Positions 1 through 9,508 of a DNA stretch of 40,263 bases are shown here, piece by piece. Each line of letters begins with the position of its first letter. Position 1 is the first letter of the stretch. A program made the position numbers and the translations under genes. The DNA is from Mucilaginibacter sp. Lineage in GTDB: Bacteria > Bacteroidota > Bacteroidia > Sphingobacteriales > Sphingobacteriaceae. The stretch spans positions 1-40,263 of the forward strand of contig JANXTT010000092.1 in the NCBI GenBank assembly GCA_025352225.1, in the 5' to 3' direction. The notes under the pieces are model-generated. The model made no database searches. It was not told where the DNA came from and saw nothing but the letters and a program-made list of their open reading frames with translations.

Positions 1-948
1 ATTTTTATTAAGCGCCTTGATATCTTGCGTAAGATATTTTGAAAGAAATATGCTTAACGAAACAACCGATAATAATAAGATAGCAGAGATGATTAATAGT
101 AAAATTACAAACCTTTTTTGCAGTAGAAGTATTTCTTTACTTGCAATGTTTTCGGTAATGTTATATAGGTTATTGAATTGATCAATGTGTTGAAAAGTTT
201 GTGGGGCTACACCTGTTTTTTTATATAATCCTAATTCCTGATAACATTTGGTAAGATTTGTAAAATCAGTTTGATAACCAGATAATGCATCATAAGTTTG
301 CGCTGCATCATATGACTGGTCTTTTACCAAAATTTTCTTTTTGATCAGAGAGTCAATTATTCGCAGGCAATAATTGGAGTACTTAATATCGCCACTTATA
401 ATATAATCTTTTTCATTCCTCCTTAATTGCAGCATATCAATTTTTGATACCATTCCTGAGTTTTCTATCCAATCGGCATTTTTTACCATATTGCCTATCA
501 ACCCATAGGTATCGTACCCTTTTCTAAAATATAATACTTTAAGAGACGCGCCTGAAGTGATTGTGGCATTGCTGATCTTAATTAACGAATTTAACTGCGC
601 ATCAACATTGATTTGATTTTCTACGGCTTGAATTTTGAGCTGGGCAATTTTTGTGTTGATGTTTTTTTGTAGTGAAAGAAACTGGTCAATATCATTTTGG
701 TGATATGTATTATAAAAGGAAGGGTTGTGAAAACCAGAGATCATGAATTTTTGCAATAAACCAGAACTCTTTTGAGATCGTATTTGTAAATCGGTAAGGC
801 TATCGGATAAATAATTTAGTTTTTCTTGTTTTCTGCTAATGAACAGGTAAGAAACTACCCAGATCATTATCACCAAAACAAAAGTTAAGTAACTTAAAAG
901 AAGCCTTACTTTAAAGGATCCAAAGAGGGGGGAATTAAAAATTTTCAC
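1..948 (-). CDS. Two-TM sensor protein, N-terminal part (truncated by window edge)
   Basis: An open frame of 316 codons runs leftward off the window. Its N-terminus is cytoplasmic and short, followed by a first membrane segment (about residues 16-37), an extracytoplasmic, mostly helical region (about 38-279) and a second membrane segment (about 280-302), after which the window ends where a HAMP-like linker would begin. The extracytoplasmic region contains LRRNEKDYIISGD (175-187), which resembles the ligand-binding four-helix or HBM/CHASE3-type sensors of histidine kinases and chemoreceptors. The output domain is outside the window, so kinase identity is inferred. The start is uncertain: GTG at 948 is used because a stop lies just upstream; TTG at 954 is possible. 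A TATATTTG box at 952-959 sits almost on the start, so a downstream start cannot be excluded. The gene is more AT-rich than its neighbours. Confidence 0.7.
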   Translation of the reverse strand, partial: MKIFNSPLFGSFKVRLLLSYLTFVLVIMIWVVSYLFISRKQEKLNYLSDSLTDLQIRSQKSSGLLQKFMISGFHNPSFYNTYHQNDIDQFLSLQKNINTKIAQLKIQAVENQINVDAQLNSLIKISNATITSGASLKVLYFRKGYDTYGLIGNMVKNADWIENSGMVSKIDMLQLRRNEKDYIISGDIKYSNYCLRIIDSLIKKKILVKDQSYDAAQTYDALSGYQTDFTNLTKCYQELGLYKKTGVAPQTFQHIDQFNNLYNITENIASKEILLLQKRFVILLLIISAILLLSVVSLSIFLSKYLTQDIKALNKN

Positions 949-1123
949 TTTCAAATATATTTAAAAAATGAAAATTGTATGTTAAGAAGATGTAACTATA
1001 TTATGGCTATTTTGTTAATTTGATAATAAAAATACCAAGTAATTGACAAATGGATATTTAAATTAATTATTTATTAAAATATTTATTTTTTTATATGCGA
1101 TACACTATCGTGAAATTAAAAAA

Positions 1124-1139
1124 CCCCGCATTTGCGAGG
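1124..1139 (-). terminator. Intrinsic terminator after citrate synthase, possibly bidirectional
   Basis: A six-pair stem (CCCCGC at 1124-1129 and GCGAGG at 1134-1139, one G-T pair) encloses a four-base loop. It is followed by a T-run on the minus strand (1117-1123 read as A on plus) and by TTTTT at 1141-1145 on the plus strand. It lies 64 bases downstream of the gltA stop, so termination of gltA is its likely role. Confidence 0.75.
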
Positions 1140-1202
1140 CTTTTTATAAATATTGGAAATATATTTATAGCGTAACTAAACTTTACATCAAATAGTAATC
1201 GG

Positions 1203-2504
1203 TTATTGAGTAACCAGCTCTCTTTTGTCCATTTCTATGTAGTCCCTATCTATAGCGCCTACATATATTTGACGTGGGCGGCCAATAGGTTCTTTATTCT
1301 CTTTCATTTCTTTCCATTGTGCTATCCATCCCGGTAAACGGCCCAGTGCAAACAGAACAGTAAACATTTCGGTAGGGAAGCCTAAGGCACGGTAAATAAT
1401 GCCCGAGTAAAAATCGACATTGGGATAAAGTTTACGCTCAACAAAGTAAGGGTCTTTCAAAGCCACTTCTTCAAGTCGTTTTGCTATTTCAAGCACCTCG
1501 TCATCAATTCCTAATTTTTCTAATATATCATCGCAAGCTTTTTTAATGATTTTAGCACGCGGATCAAAGTTTTTATAAACCCTATGGCCAAAGCCCATCA
1601 AGCGGAAAGGGTCGTTCTTATCTTTAGCTTTTTTGATCCATTTATCCGTATCTCCACCATCTTCCTTGATTTTTTCAAGCATCTCAATAACAGCCTGGTT
1701 GGCACCACCATGCAACGGGCCCCAAAGTGCAGATATTCCAGCAGATACTGACGAATATAAATTAGCTTCGGATGAGCCTACAATACGTACAGTTGAAGTG
1801 GAGCAGTTTTGCTCATGATCGGCATGTAAAATAAGCAGTACGTTCATGGCTTCCACAATAACAGGGTCAATGGTAACATCTTCTGTACGCTGGCCAAAGG
1901 TCATGTACAAAAAGTTAGTTACATAATCGTGTTTGTTTTGCGGATAAATAACCGGGTGTCCCAATGATTTTTTATAGATCCATGATACTATGGTTGTCAT
2001 TTTGGCCAGCAGCTTGGTGATAGTCAGGTTCACATCTTCCGCTGTTTGAACCGGTTTCAAAGATTCGGGATAAAAAGCCGAAAGCGAACTAATTAAAGCC
2101 GTTAACTGGCCCATGGGATGTGAATGCGATGGAAAACCGTCAAAAAACTTCTTCATATCCTCGTGAATGAGGGTATGGTGGTTTATCTGACGTTGGAAAT
2201 CAGCTATTTGCTCGGCTGTTGGCAAAGCTCCATAAATTAGCAGGTAGGCAACTTCTAAAAAGCTCGATTTTTGAGCAAGTTGTTCAATAGGATACCCCCG
2301 GTATTTTAAAATACCAAGTTCGCCATCCAGAAACGTGATGGCACTTTTGGTGGCTCCGGTATTTTTGTAACCAATATCTAAGGTAACATAACCGGTTAAA
2401 TCGCGAAGTTTAGAAATATCAATAGCTTTTTCATCTTCGGAACCTGTTATAACAGGCAGATCATAAGTCTTATCCCCAATTTTTAGTTGTATTGTTTCTG
2501 ACAT
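1203..2504 (-). CDS. gltA: Citrate synthase
   Basis: A 433-residue type II-like citrate synthase, which condenses oxaloacetate and acetyl-CoA to citrate in the cytoplasm as the entry step of the TCA cycle. The three catalytic residues are visible: His265 in WGPLHGGANQA, His307 in MGFGHRVYKNFDPRA, and Asp364 in PNVDFYSGII. Length and the N-terminal beta domain (MSETIQLKIGDKTYDLP) match the Gram-negative form. The ATG at 2504 is chosen: the frame extends 8 codons further up to a TTG, but this extension overlaps a likely promoter box (2526-2533) and MSETIQ is the usual Bacteroidota start. The gene is monocistronic, divergent from the hybrid kinase, and ends at a clear terminator. Confidence 0.97.
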   Translation of the reverse strand: MSETIQLKIGDKTYDLPVITGSEDEKAIDISKLRDLTGYVTLDIGYKNTGATKSAITFLDGELGILKYRGYPIEQLAQKSSFLEVAYLLIYGALPTAEQIADFQRQINHHTLIHEDMKKFFDGFPSHSHPMGQLTALISSLSAFYPESLKPVQTAEDVNLTITKLLAKMTTIVSWIYKKSLGHPVIYPQNKHDYVTNFLYMTFGQRTEDVTIDPVIVEAMNVLLILHADHEQNCSTSTVRIVGSSEANLYSSVSAGISALWGPLHGGANQAVIEMLEKIKEDGGDTDKWIKKAKDKNDPFRLMGFGHRVYKNFDPRAKIIKKACDDILEKLGIDDEVLEIAKRLEEVALKDPYFVERKLYPNVDFYSGIIYRALGFPTEMFTVLFALGRLPGWIAQWKEMKENKEPIGRPRQIYVGAIDRDYIEMDKRELVTQ

Positions 2505-2525
2505 GTAAATGTTTATTGTTATTGG

Positions 2526-2533
2526 CAAATGTA
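2526..2533 (-). promoter_or_regulatory. Probable -7 box of the gltA promoter
   Basis: On the minus strand the octamer TACATTTG matches the Bacteroidota consensus TAnnTTTG. It lies about 22 bases before the gltA ATG, giving a short leader. No clear TTG -33 element was found at the usual 19-20 base distance, so the call rests on one box. Confidence 0.4.
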
Positions 2534-2671
2534 AATAAATCTACGTACTTTTAATGATTAGATTTTTACAGAATATGTAAAAATTTGGTTTCTTATACAA
2601 CTTTGAATACAACTGACCTGTATCTTACTAGTATTATACCAGCGTTTCACAATTAATGCCCCTTATTTAGT

Positions 2672-5600
2672 ATGTATTTAAGTGTAAATAATTTGTCTAC
2701 AGCGGATAATGATAAAAATTTTTATCGTTTATTCTTTTTTATACTGGGATGTATCAATATTATATTTCATTTCTTGTATTTAGGTTACCAACCACAAGCC
2801 TTTGATCCTGTTTTAATAAGGTTATCGGGTACTTTGTTATGTTTTATAACCATTTTATTATCTTTTTTGGAAACCAGAGTGTTTTATAATGTCGTTTCCT
2901 ATGCTACATTAATAGTTTTTTTGGCAATTAACAATTGTTATTTCCTAGGCAGTAATAACTTCTCCCCTGAATATTTTTTTGGATCCATTATATCGCTGTT
3001 GCTGGTTAATTTTTTTTGCAGGCAGTTTTATGAGTTTATCGCATTAAACATTGCAAACTCATTAGCGTTTGGAGGAGCTTTCTTTTTTAATACGATGCGT
3101 GCGGATAGCTCGACCATGACAGCCACTGTAGGGTTGTTTACCGCTATAGCTTTTTTAATGTTTCTTTTCAGGAAATCGTACGTGTTTAGAGTTGATAAAA
3201 TAAACAATAAGTTGAATGATCAACAAACGGCTATTGAACTTAAAAATGAACAATTACAGCAACACATAGCTATGCTGCAGAGTATAGCCGCGGCTAATAC
3301 TGGTGTAATTTTTGAGTATAATGAGCATGATATATGTACCAATGTATGGTGCCGGGATGATCATCATCTTGCGCATAGGGCAGAAACTTTAATTGGTACC
3401 AGTATTTATGAACTCAAGATTCCGTTTTTAGCCAACACCACGGGTATGGTAATCAAAACGCTTAAAACTTCAGGTTTTGAATTTCAATCCTTGTTTGATG
3501 ATCATATTTGGTACTACGCGGTTGTGGCTCCGGTATTGGATTACAATAATTATTTTACCGGGCGTGTTACCATCACAATCGCTAATATTAATACTTATAA
3601 ACTGGCATCCAGCGCAGTTAAAGAAAACGAACTGATACTTTTTAACGAGCAGGTTGTAGCCAAAATTGGTAGTTGGTGGGCCGATATCGCTACTCGCGAA
3701 ATTTCATGGTCGAACAATTTATTTGCCCTTTTAGAGGTTGCTGATATACCTGATGGCCGTACCAAACTTAACTATTATGTGAGCTTGATCCATCCTGATG
3801 ACAAGGAAAGAGCACAGCATTATTTTTCGTCATTGGCGCATAATCCATTGCACGAATTTGAACACCGGCTTATTACCCCAAAAGGCAGTCTGAAATATTT
3901 TAAGGTAGTGAGCGGCTATCCAGTTACAGATGATGAAGGCAATGTTACCAAAGTAGCAGGCATTGTTCAGGATATTACGGAAAGTGTGAAAGCAAATAAG
4001 ATTATCAGAAAAAGTCAGCTTGAGCTGATGGAGGTTCAGGCTATAGCAAAAATAGGGGGTTGGAAATGGGAAATAGCTACCAATAGCTTAATCTGGTCTG
4101 ATGAAATTTACAATATTTATGAGCTTGATAAAGAAAATGTACAACAAGAAAATCATTTCAAATTATTATTAGCCTTTATACATCCAGATGATAAGGCCGA
4201 TGTAGCGGCGGTATTTAAAACCCATTCGAAGTTTAATAGCCCCAGTATTGAGTACCGCATTATTACACCCAGCGGTAAATTGAAGTACCTGAGCTTAATT
4301 ATAGGTAAAACCATTGAAAAAGATGGAGCGGTTAAAAGAGTGATTGGTACTTTGCAGGATTTAACAGATCTCAAAAAAATAGAGAAGGATTTTGAGCGTT
4401 CAGAAAACGAATACAAAAAGGTTCTGGAAAACATTAACCTGGCGGCAGTAACACTTAATAAAGAAGGTTCAATCGTATTCTGCAATAAACACCTGGCAAA
4501 TATTGTGGGTTATGATAAGGGAGATATTTTAGGAATCAGTTGGATAGATACCTTTGTTCCTGAAAATTTAAAGGGCCAATTCAGAACCTGGTTGCGAAGT
4601 AATAGTTTTTATACCCAACATACCAGCCCTATATTGTGTAAAGATGGCTCGCAGCGTATTATAAGCTGGAAAAACACAGTAACTCTGGATGAGTTTGGAC
4701 AAATTGTACAAACTACCAGCATAGGCGAAGATATTACAGACGTTAAAAAAGCACGCGAAGCCCTGATAATAGCAAAAGAGAGTGCCGAAAAATCGTCGAA
4801 GTTTAAATCGGAGTTCCTGTCTATCATGAGCCACGAAATACGTACACCGATGAATGCTGTTATAGGAACTACTAATCTTTTGATAGAAGACAATCCGGCA
4901 CCTGGCCAATTGGAATATTTAAAAACGCTGCAATATTCAAGCAATAACCTGCTTGAGCTAATTAATGATATTTTAGACTATAATAAAATAGAAGCCGGTA
5001 AACTGGAGCTCTATAAATCGCCGTTTAACATTAGTGAACTGGTACACAATATAGCCCAATCGTTTGGTATAAAGGCTCAGGAAAACGCGTCGCTGCTTAA
5101 ATTGAGTGTTGACAGTACTATCCCCATAAACCTAATCGGCGATCAACTGCGACTCGGCCAGATATTGAATAACCTGTTAAGTAACGCTGTTAAGTTTACT
5201 AACAATGGTACTATACTATTAAATCTTCAAAACATTGAGGAGAAGCCTGATAAGGTATGGATTAAATTTATAGTTGCTGATACAGGTATTGGCATAGCAC
5301 CAGAAAATCAGGACAAGATATTTGATCCTTTTACCCAGGAAGATCAATCTACACAAGCCAACTTTGGTGGTACCGGCCTGGGGCTGGCTATAACCAAGCG
5401 CCTGGTTGAGCTTCATAACAGTACTATTAGCTTAACAAGCAGTACCGCCGGTACCGAGTTTAGTTTCTCCATACTGTTTGATAAGGCTCAGGTAAGTAAG
5501 CCGTCTGGAGGGGGGCAACCGCTTGCTAAAAGCAATGCGCTTACAATCAGCGGAATGTATATTTTATTGGTTGATGATAATGAGATGAACCTGATGGTAG

Positions 5601-5926
5601 CCAATAAATTTCTTAAAAAGTGGGGAGCCATAGTTGAGCAGGCTACCAATGGTAAAATAGCTGTTGATATGGCTATGGCTAATAATTACGACCTGATATT
5701 GATGGATCTGCAAATGCCGGTAATGGGTGGTTTAGAGGCCTCGTCCATTATCAAGCAAACACAGCCCGATTTGCCTATCATAGCCTTAAGTGCCGACGCT
5801 ATGCCCGAAACAATCAAAAAAACTAAGGAATACGGCATGAATGATTATTTATCCAAACCGTTTGTGCCAAGTGTGTTATTAGAAAAAATAGCCAGGTTTT
5901 ATAATTCACCGTTAGTGGAGGATTAA
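2672..5926 (+). CDS. Membrane-bound PAS-rich hybrid sensor histidine kinase
   Basis: A 1084-residue hybrid two-component kinase. Residues about 18-167 form five or six membrane helices without a large external loop, then a short coiled segment (175-205). Three or four PAS/PAC units follow (about 200-310, 325-440, 450-570, 575-695); the middle two contain IHPDD and end in the PAC-like signatures VQDIT and LQDLT. The HisKA domain carries the phospho-accepting His721 in SIMSHEIRTP, followed by an ATPase domain with N-box (around Asn834 and Asn838), DTGIG (870-874) and GGTGLGL (899-905). A C-terminal receiver has Asp968/Asp969, phospho-acceptor Asp1012 in LILMDLQMP and Lys1062. The signal is probably intracellular or membrane-borne. 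No partner regulator or phosphotransfer protein is adjacent, so the pathway is unknown. The ATG at 2672 follows an in-frame stop. Confidence 0.93.
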   Translation: MYLSVNNLSTADNDKNFYRLFFFILGCINIIFHFLYLGYQPQAFDPVLIRLSGTLLCFITILLSFLETRVFYNVVSYATLIVFLAINNCYFLGSNNFSPEYFFGSIISLLLVNFFCRQFYEFIALNIANSLAFGGAFFFNTMRADSSTMTATVGLFTAIAFLMFLFRKSYVFRVDKINNKLNDQQTAIELKNEQLQQHIAMLQSIAAANTGVIFEYNEHDICTNVWCRDDHHLAHRAETLIGTSIYELKIPFLANTTGMVIKTLKTSGFEFQSLFDDHIWYYAVVAPVLDYNNYFTGRVTITIANINTYKLASSAVKENELILFNEQVVAKIGSWWADIATREISWSNNLFALLEVADIPDGRTKLNYYVSLIHPDDKERAQHYFSSLAHNPLHEFEHRLITPKGSLKYFKVVSGYPVTDDEGNVTKVAGIVQDITESVKANKIIRKSQLELMEVQAIAKIGGWKWEIATNSLIWSDEIYNIYELDKENVQQENHFKLLLAFIHPDDKADVAAVFKTHSKFNSPSIEYRIITPSGKLKYLSLIIGKTIEKDGAVKRVIGTLQDLTDLKKIEKDFERSENEYKKVLENINLAAVTLNKEGSIVFCNKHLANIVGYDKGDILGISWIDTFVPENLKGQFRTWLRSNSFYTQHTSPILCKDGSQRIISWKNTVTLDEFGQIVQTTSIGEDITDVKKAREALIIAKESAEKSSKFKSEFLSIMSHEIRTPMNAVIGTTNLLIEDNPAPGQLEYLKTLQYSSNNLLELINDILDYNKIEAGKLELYKSPFNISELVHNIAQSFGIKAQENASLLKLSVDSTIPINLIGDQLRLGQILNNLLSNAVKFTNNGTILLNLQNIEEKPDKVWIKFIVADTGIGIAPENQDKIFDPFTQEDQSTQANFGGTGLGLAITKRLVELHNSTISLTSSTAGTEFSFSILFDKAQVSKPSGGGQPLAKSNALTISGMYILLVDDNEMNLMVANKFLKKWGAIVEQATNGKIAVDMAMANNYDLILMDLQMPVMGGLEASSIIKQTQPDLPIIALSADAMPETIKKTKEYGMNDYLSKPFVPSVLLEKIARFYNSPLVED

Positions 5927-5970
5927 GTTTGCCGGAACATTGCAAGGGCAAAGAGTAATGGATTTGACAC

Positions 5971-5996
5971 CGGTTAAACCAAGTTTACTTTAACCG
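5971..5996. terminator. Inverted repeat between convergent genes, possible terminator
   Basis: CGGTTAAA (5971-5978) and TTTAACCG (5989-5996) are perfect complements around a 10-base loop. The element lies where the hybrid kinase and the xylanase converge and overlaps the xylanase stop. It lacks a clear T-run, so it may be a weak bidirectional terminator or only a transcript-end hairpin. Confidence 0.35.
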
Positions 5997-7091
5997 TTCA
6001 AAAACATCGGCAATAGCATTGAATGCCGCCTTTGGTTGTAAATGTTCATCAAAAGGTAATGGCCTTTGCGGTAATCTGTCGGTGCGGGGTTTTATATGGT
6101 CTAGCCAGCTATAGCGATCGGTAATGCCCCAGGTTAGTAGGCCGTATACAGCAGGGTTGGTTAGTGCTACATTCAAAAAATCGCGGTAAACATGGGCAAC
6201 GCCCAAATCCCTGTCATCATTATTGTTGGGTAGTTGCTGGTCGTTTACATCAAGTTCTGTAATAAAGATCTTTAAGCCCATATCGGCGGCATCATTTAAA
6301 AATAACTGGTACTCATTAGCCGAGAAATTATTTACAAAGCCCACACCATCTAAATGCGCCTGTGTGCCTAAGGCATCAATACGGATACCTTTTGTTTTTA
6401 GTCGGTCAATAAGGTCTAAAACCCTTCGGCGTTTTTCGCTGTCAGTTTCCAGGCCATAATCATTATAAGTCATTAAGGCTTTGTTGTCGTTTGCAGCGGC
6501 TGTTTTAAAGGCAATTTCGATATATTCTTCACCTAGCATCTCAAACCATATCGACTTGGTGCGCAAGCCGCTATCGTTGTTAGCATGTATGTCAATAGCC
6601 TCGTTAACCACATCCCACGAATGCATTTGCCCTGCGTAATGCTTTACAACACGTTCAATGTGTTCCGTTAACATTTCCTGGGCATTAGTAGTGGTTATTG
6701 TTGCAGCAAGCCATTTAGGTATTGATTCGTGCCAGCATAAATTATGGCCGCGCATTTGTATTTTGTTCTTTTCGGCAAACTGCAAATAAGTGTCGGCAAT
6801 GCCAAAATCAAAGGTATGAGGGGTAGGGCGCAGGGCGGCCCATTTCATGGCGTTCTCGCAAACTATCATGTTACATTGCCCGGCTATTAGCGCGTCGTAG
6901 CCGTAATCGTTAAAAATGCGGTTGTTTACAGCGCAACCATAAAACAAATTTTTAGCCTTTGCCAAGTCCTTTAAACGTTTTATTTCGATGTTAGAGAACA
7001 CCCTGCCAGTAGCATTTGAACTAAACCGGGCTAAAAAAGGCAAGGCCGATATAAGGGAAAGGTGCTTTATAAATTCTCTGCGTTTTGTCAT
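5985..7091 (-). CDS. GH10 endo-1,4-beta-xylanase with Tat-like signal
   Basis: A 368-residue glycoside hydrolase family 10 enzyme that would cut beta-1,4-xylan chains. The acid/base Glu164 lies in WDVVNEAID and the nucleophile Glu279 in FITELDVND; RGHNLCWH (114-121) is another GH10 landmark. It has a single catalytic domain with no visible carbohydrate-binding module. The N-terminus, MTKRREFIKHLSLISALPFLA, has a twin-arginine motif (KRREFIK) before a hydrophobic stretch, which points to Tat export to the periplasm rather than Sec. It stands alone, with no SusC/D pair or xylose genes nearby, and is divergent from the deacetylase-fold gene (86-base gap). Confidence 0.93.
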   Translation of the reverse strand: MTKRREFIKHLSLISALPFLARFSSNATGRVFSNIEIKRLKDLAKAKNLFYGCAVNNRIFNDYGYDALIAGQCNMIVCENAMKWAALRPTPHTFDFGIADTYLQFAEKNKIQMRGHNLCWHESIPKWLAATITTTNAQEMLTEHIERVVKHYAGQMHSWDVVNEAIDIHANNDSGLRTKSIWFEMLGEEYIEIAFKTAAANDNKALMTYNDYGLETDSEKRRRVLDLIDRLKTKGIRIDALGTQAHLDGVGFVNNFSANEYQLFLNDAADMGLKIFITELDVNDQQLPNNNDDRDLGVAHVYRDFLNVALTNPAVYGLLTWGITDRYSWLDHIKPRTDRLPQRPLPFDEHLQPKAAFNAIADVFERLK

Positions 7092-7177
7092 AACCTGTAA
7101 TTATTTTCTTTGACTTGTTACAAAGCCTTAAGTTTGATTCGTCGACCACTTTTTGTTTAGCTAATTAACACCAATTA

Positions 7178-8080
7178 ATGCTGAAAATTGCTTTCGATCC
7201 TATTTATTCTCACCCATTACCGGAGGGGCATCGTTTCCCGATGCTTAAGTATGAATTAATACCCCAACAATTAATGCATGAAGGTATTATTAATTCGGAG
7301 AATATATTTTTGCCGGAGGTTTTGGACGAGGCAATTGTTTTGCTTACCCATGAGCCGCATTATTGGGCGCAGTTGCGCGATTTGACACTTACATCAAAGG
7401 ACCAGAGGCGAATAGGTTTTCCGTTGTCTGCACAATTGGTGGAGCGTGAGCTTCGCATAGCCAAAGGTACTATTGATGGCTGCCATTATGCTTGTGAATA
7501 TGGGGTGGCTTTTAATGTGGCCGGGGGCACGCACCATGCAGGCACTAACTGGGGCGAAGGTTTTTGTATGCTAAATGATCAGGCCATAGCAGCTAACTAT
7601 TTATTAAACAATAAGTTGGCATCATCTATATTAATTGTTGATTTAGATGTGCACCAGGGTAATGGTACAGCACAGATATTTGAAAATGAAAGCCGGGTGT
7701 TTACCTTCTCCATGCATGGAGCCAATAATTTCCCATCCCGGAAGGAGCGGTCTGACCTGGATATACCGTTGCCGGATGGTACTGGTGATGATGAGTTTTT
7801 ATCCATACTCAGCTCAACTTTGCCCCGACTGATTACCCAGCAACAACCTGATTTTATATTCTACCTGGCAGGGGTGGACGTGCTGGCGAGTGATAAATTG
7901 GGTAAGTTAGCCCTGAGCAAAGAGGCTTGTAAGGCGCGCGACCATTTCGTTTTTGAAGAATGTATTAAACACCATATCCCGGTGCAGGTAAGTATGGGCG
8001 GCGGGTACTCGGCGGATATTAGAGTTATTGTTGACGCGCATTGTAATACATACCGGGTGGCTAATGAGCTGTATTTTTAG
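7178..8080 (+). CDS. Histone deacetylase superfamily hydrolase
   Basis: A 300-residue arginase/deacetylase-fold zinc hydrolase related to eukaryotic HDACs, bacterial acetoin-utilisation proteins and acetylpolyamine amidohydrolases. Landmarks are GGTHHAG (116-122, active-site His pair), DLDVHQGNG (155-163, zinc ligands Asp157 and His159), AGVD (third ligand Asp234) and GGGYS with the transition-state Tyr277. The full catalytic set is intact, so it is probably active, most likely on an acetylated amine or lysine. The substrate cannot be read from the sequence and the neighbours (xylanase, MATE exporter) give no help. No signal peptide is seen, so it is cytoplasmic. It converges on the MATE gene with a 21-base gap. 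Confidence 0.9.
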   Translation: MLKIAFDPIYSHPLPEGHRFPMLKYELIPQQLMHEGIINSENIFLPEVLDEAIVLLTHEPHYWAQLRDLTLTSKDQRRIGFPLSAQLVERELRIAKGTIDGCHYACEYGVAFNVAGGTHHAGTNWGEGFCMLNDQAIAANYLLNNKLASSILIVDLDVHQGNGTAQIFENESRVFTFSMHGANNFPSRKERSDLDIPLPDGTGDDEFLSILSSTLPRLITQQQPDFIFYLAGVDVLASDKLGKLALSKEACKARDHFVFEECIKHHIPVQVSMGGGYSADIRVIVDAHCNTYRVANELYF

Positions 8081-8101
8081 TGATTTGATCTGTAATACTT
8101 A

Positions 8102-9463
8102 CTAGCCGCTACCACTCGCTACCCGTTTACTGATGATCTGGAAGCGTATAAATAGCAATAACGATGCAGTTATTAACCCTAGCACCAAACCATACCAAAC
8201 CCCAACCGGACCTAAATGATAGCGCAAGCCAAGCATATAGGCCACTGGCAGCCCTATTATCCAATAGGCAAAAAACGTGATCAGGGTAGGCACGTTAACA
8301 TCGCCCATACCACGCAATATACCCAGGCCCACAACCTGTGCGCCATCAAATAACTGGAAGAAAGACGCGATTATAAGTAGCTGTGAGGCAATGGATATTA
8401 CGTTTTTATCTGAAGTATATATCCATGGTAAAATATGGTTGCCGAAAGCAAATACGAGCGCGGTAATACTCATAAAGGCAATAACGATATGATAACTTGA
8501 TATGGCCGACGCGCGCAGGCCATCGTAATTTTTAGCACCAAAGTTAGTGCCCGACCGTATGGCGGCTGCCGATGATAAACCGCTGGACATCATATAGGTT
8601 AAAGCGGCTAAGCTTATAGCTACCTGGTGTGCGGCCTGATCTACCGCGCCAATGGTGCCTATCAAAATATTGGCCCCGGTAAACGCGCTGATCTCAAAGG
8701 TATATTGCAGCGCAACAGGTGCGCCAATACGTAAAAGCTGCAAACTACGGGCGCGGTCAATGTTACGTATGGCAAAGTCTTTAAGATAAGCTTTAAAATG
8801 TTTGGAACGAAAAACATAAACCGTCATCACAACACCCATAATGCAACGATCTATCAGCGTGCTATAGCCTACCCCCCGTATGCCCATCGGCGTAAAGCCG
8901 AACAACCCTTTTACAAATATGATACCCAAACACACATTTAATACGTTTCCCCAGATAGAGATCATCATGGCTTGCTTAGTAAAGCCCAGACCCTCGGCAA
9001 ATTGTTTAAAGGTAACAAATACCATTAATGGGATAATGGATAGGCCTAATAGCCTTAAATAGGGCTTGGCTTGTACAAGAACTGCCGGAGATTGATGCAA
9101 ATGATCAAGAACTACTGCTGATCCCCAGTATACAAACACAAATAAAAGCAGGCTTGTAATAATATTGATAAATAAACTATTGCATAACATCCGGCCGCAT
9201 TCGGCGTAATTTTTACGGCCGTTCTCCTGGGCTATCATTGGGGTAATAGCATAGGAGATGCCCAATCCGATCACTAAAATCAACATGAATACCCCATTAA
9301 CTAGCGATACGGCTGCTAAAGGGATAGTACCGGCAAAATGGCCAACTATAACACTATCAGTAGTTTGTACCAGCATGTGCCCTAATTGCGATATAACAAC
9401 TGGAATGGCCAGTGTTAAGGTGTCGCGATAATGAGCTTTATATTTGGAGTATATCCTTTTCAT
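8102..9463 (-). CDS. MATE family efflux transporter
   Basis: A 453-residue inner-membrane exporter of the multi-antimicrobial extrusion family (NorM/DinF-like), with about 12 hydrophobic helices in two related halves. Characteristic stretches are IPVVISQLGHMLVQTTDSVIVGH near the N-terminus and the matching second-half segment around IGAPVALQYTFEIS. Such proteins expel cationic drugs or metabolites by Na+ or H+ antiport; the substrate is not predictable here. ATG at 9463 is preferred over an in-frame TTG at 9478. The next gene upstream on the same strand is a second drug-type exporter (MFS) 45 bases away, so the two may be co-transcribed. Confidence 0.92.
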   Translation of the reverse strand: MKRIYSKYKAHYRDTLTLAIPVVISQLGHMLVQTTDSVIVGHFAGTIPLAAVSLVNGVFMLILVIGLGISYAITPMIAQENGRKNYAECGRMLCNSLFINIITSLLLFVFVYWGSAVVLDHLHQSPAVLVQAKPYLRLLGLSIIPLMVFVTFKQFAEGLGFTKQAMMISIWGNVLNVCLGIIFVKGLFGFTPMGIRGVGYSTLIDRCIMGVVMTVYVFRSKHFKAYLKDFAIRNIDRARSLQLLRIGAPVALQYTFEISAFTGANILIGTIGAVDQAAHQVAISLAALTYMMSSGLSSAAAIRSGTNFGAKNYDGLRASAISSYHIVIAFMSITALVFAFGNHILPWIYTSDKNVISIASQLLIIASFFQLFDGAQVVGLGILRGMGDVNVPTLITFFAYWIIGLPVAYMLGLRYHLGPVGVWYGLVLGLITASLLLFIRFQIISKRVASGSG

Positions 9464-9508
9464 TTGAGGGATAAGCAAACATTAATGAGCAGTGGGTTGC
9501 AAGCCGTC

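Noticed and set aside
2504..2528. A longer citrate synthase start with eight extra residues.
   Set aside because: It would start at a TTG and overlaps a TAnnTTTG promoter box; MSETIQ is the family-typical start.
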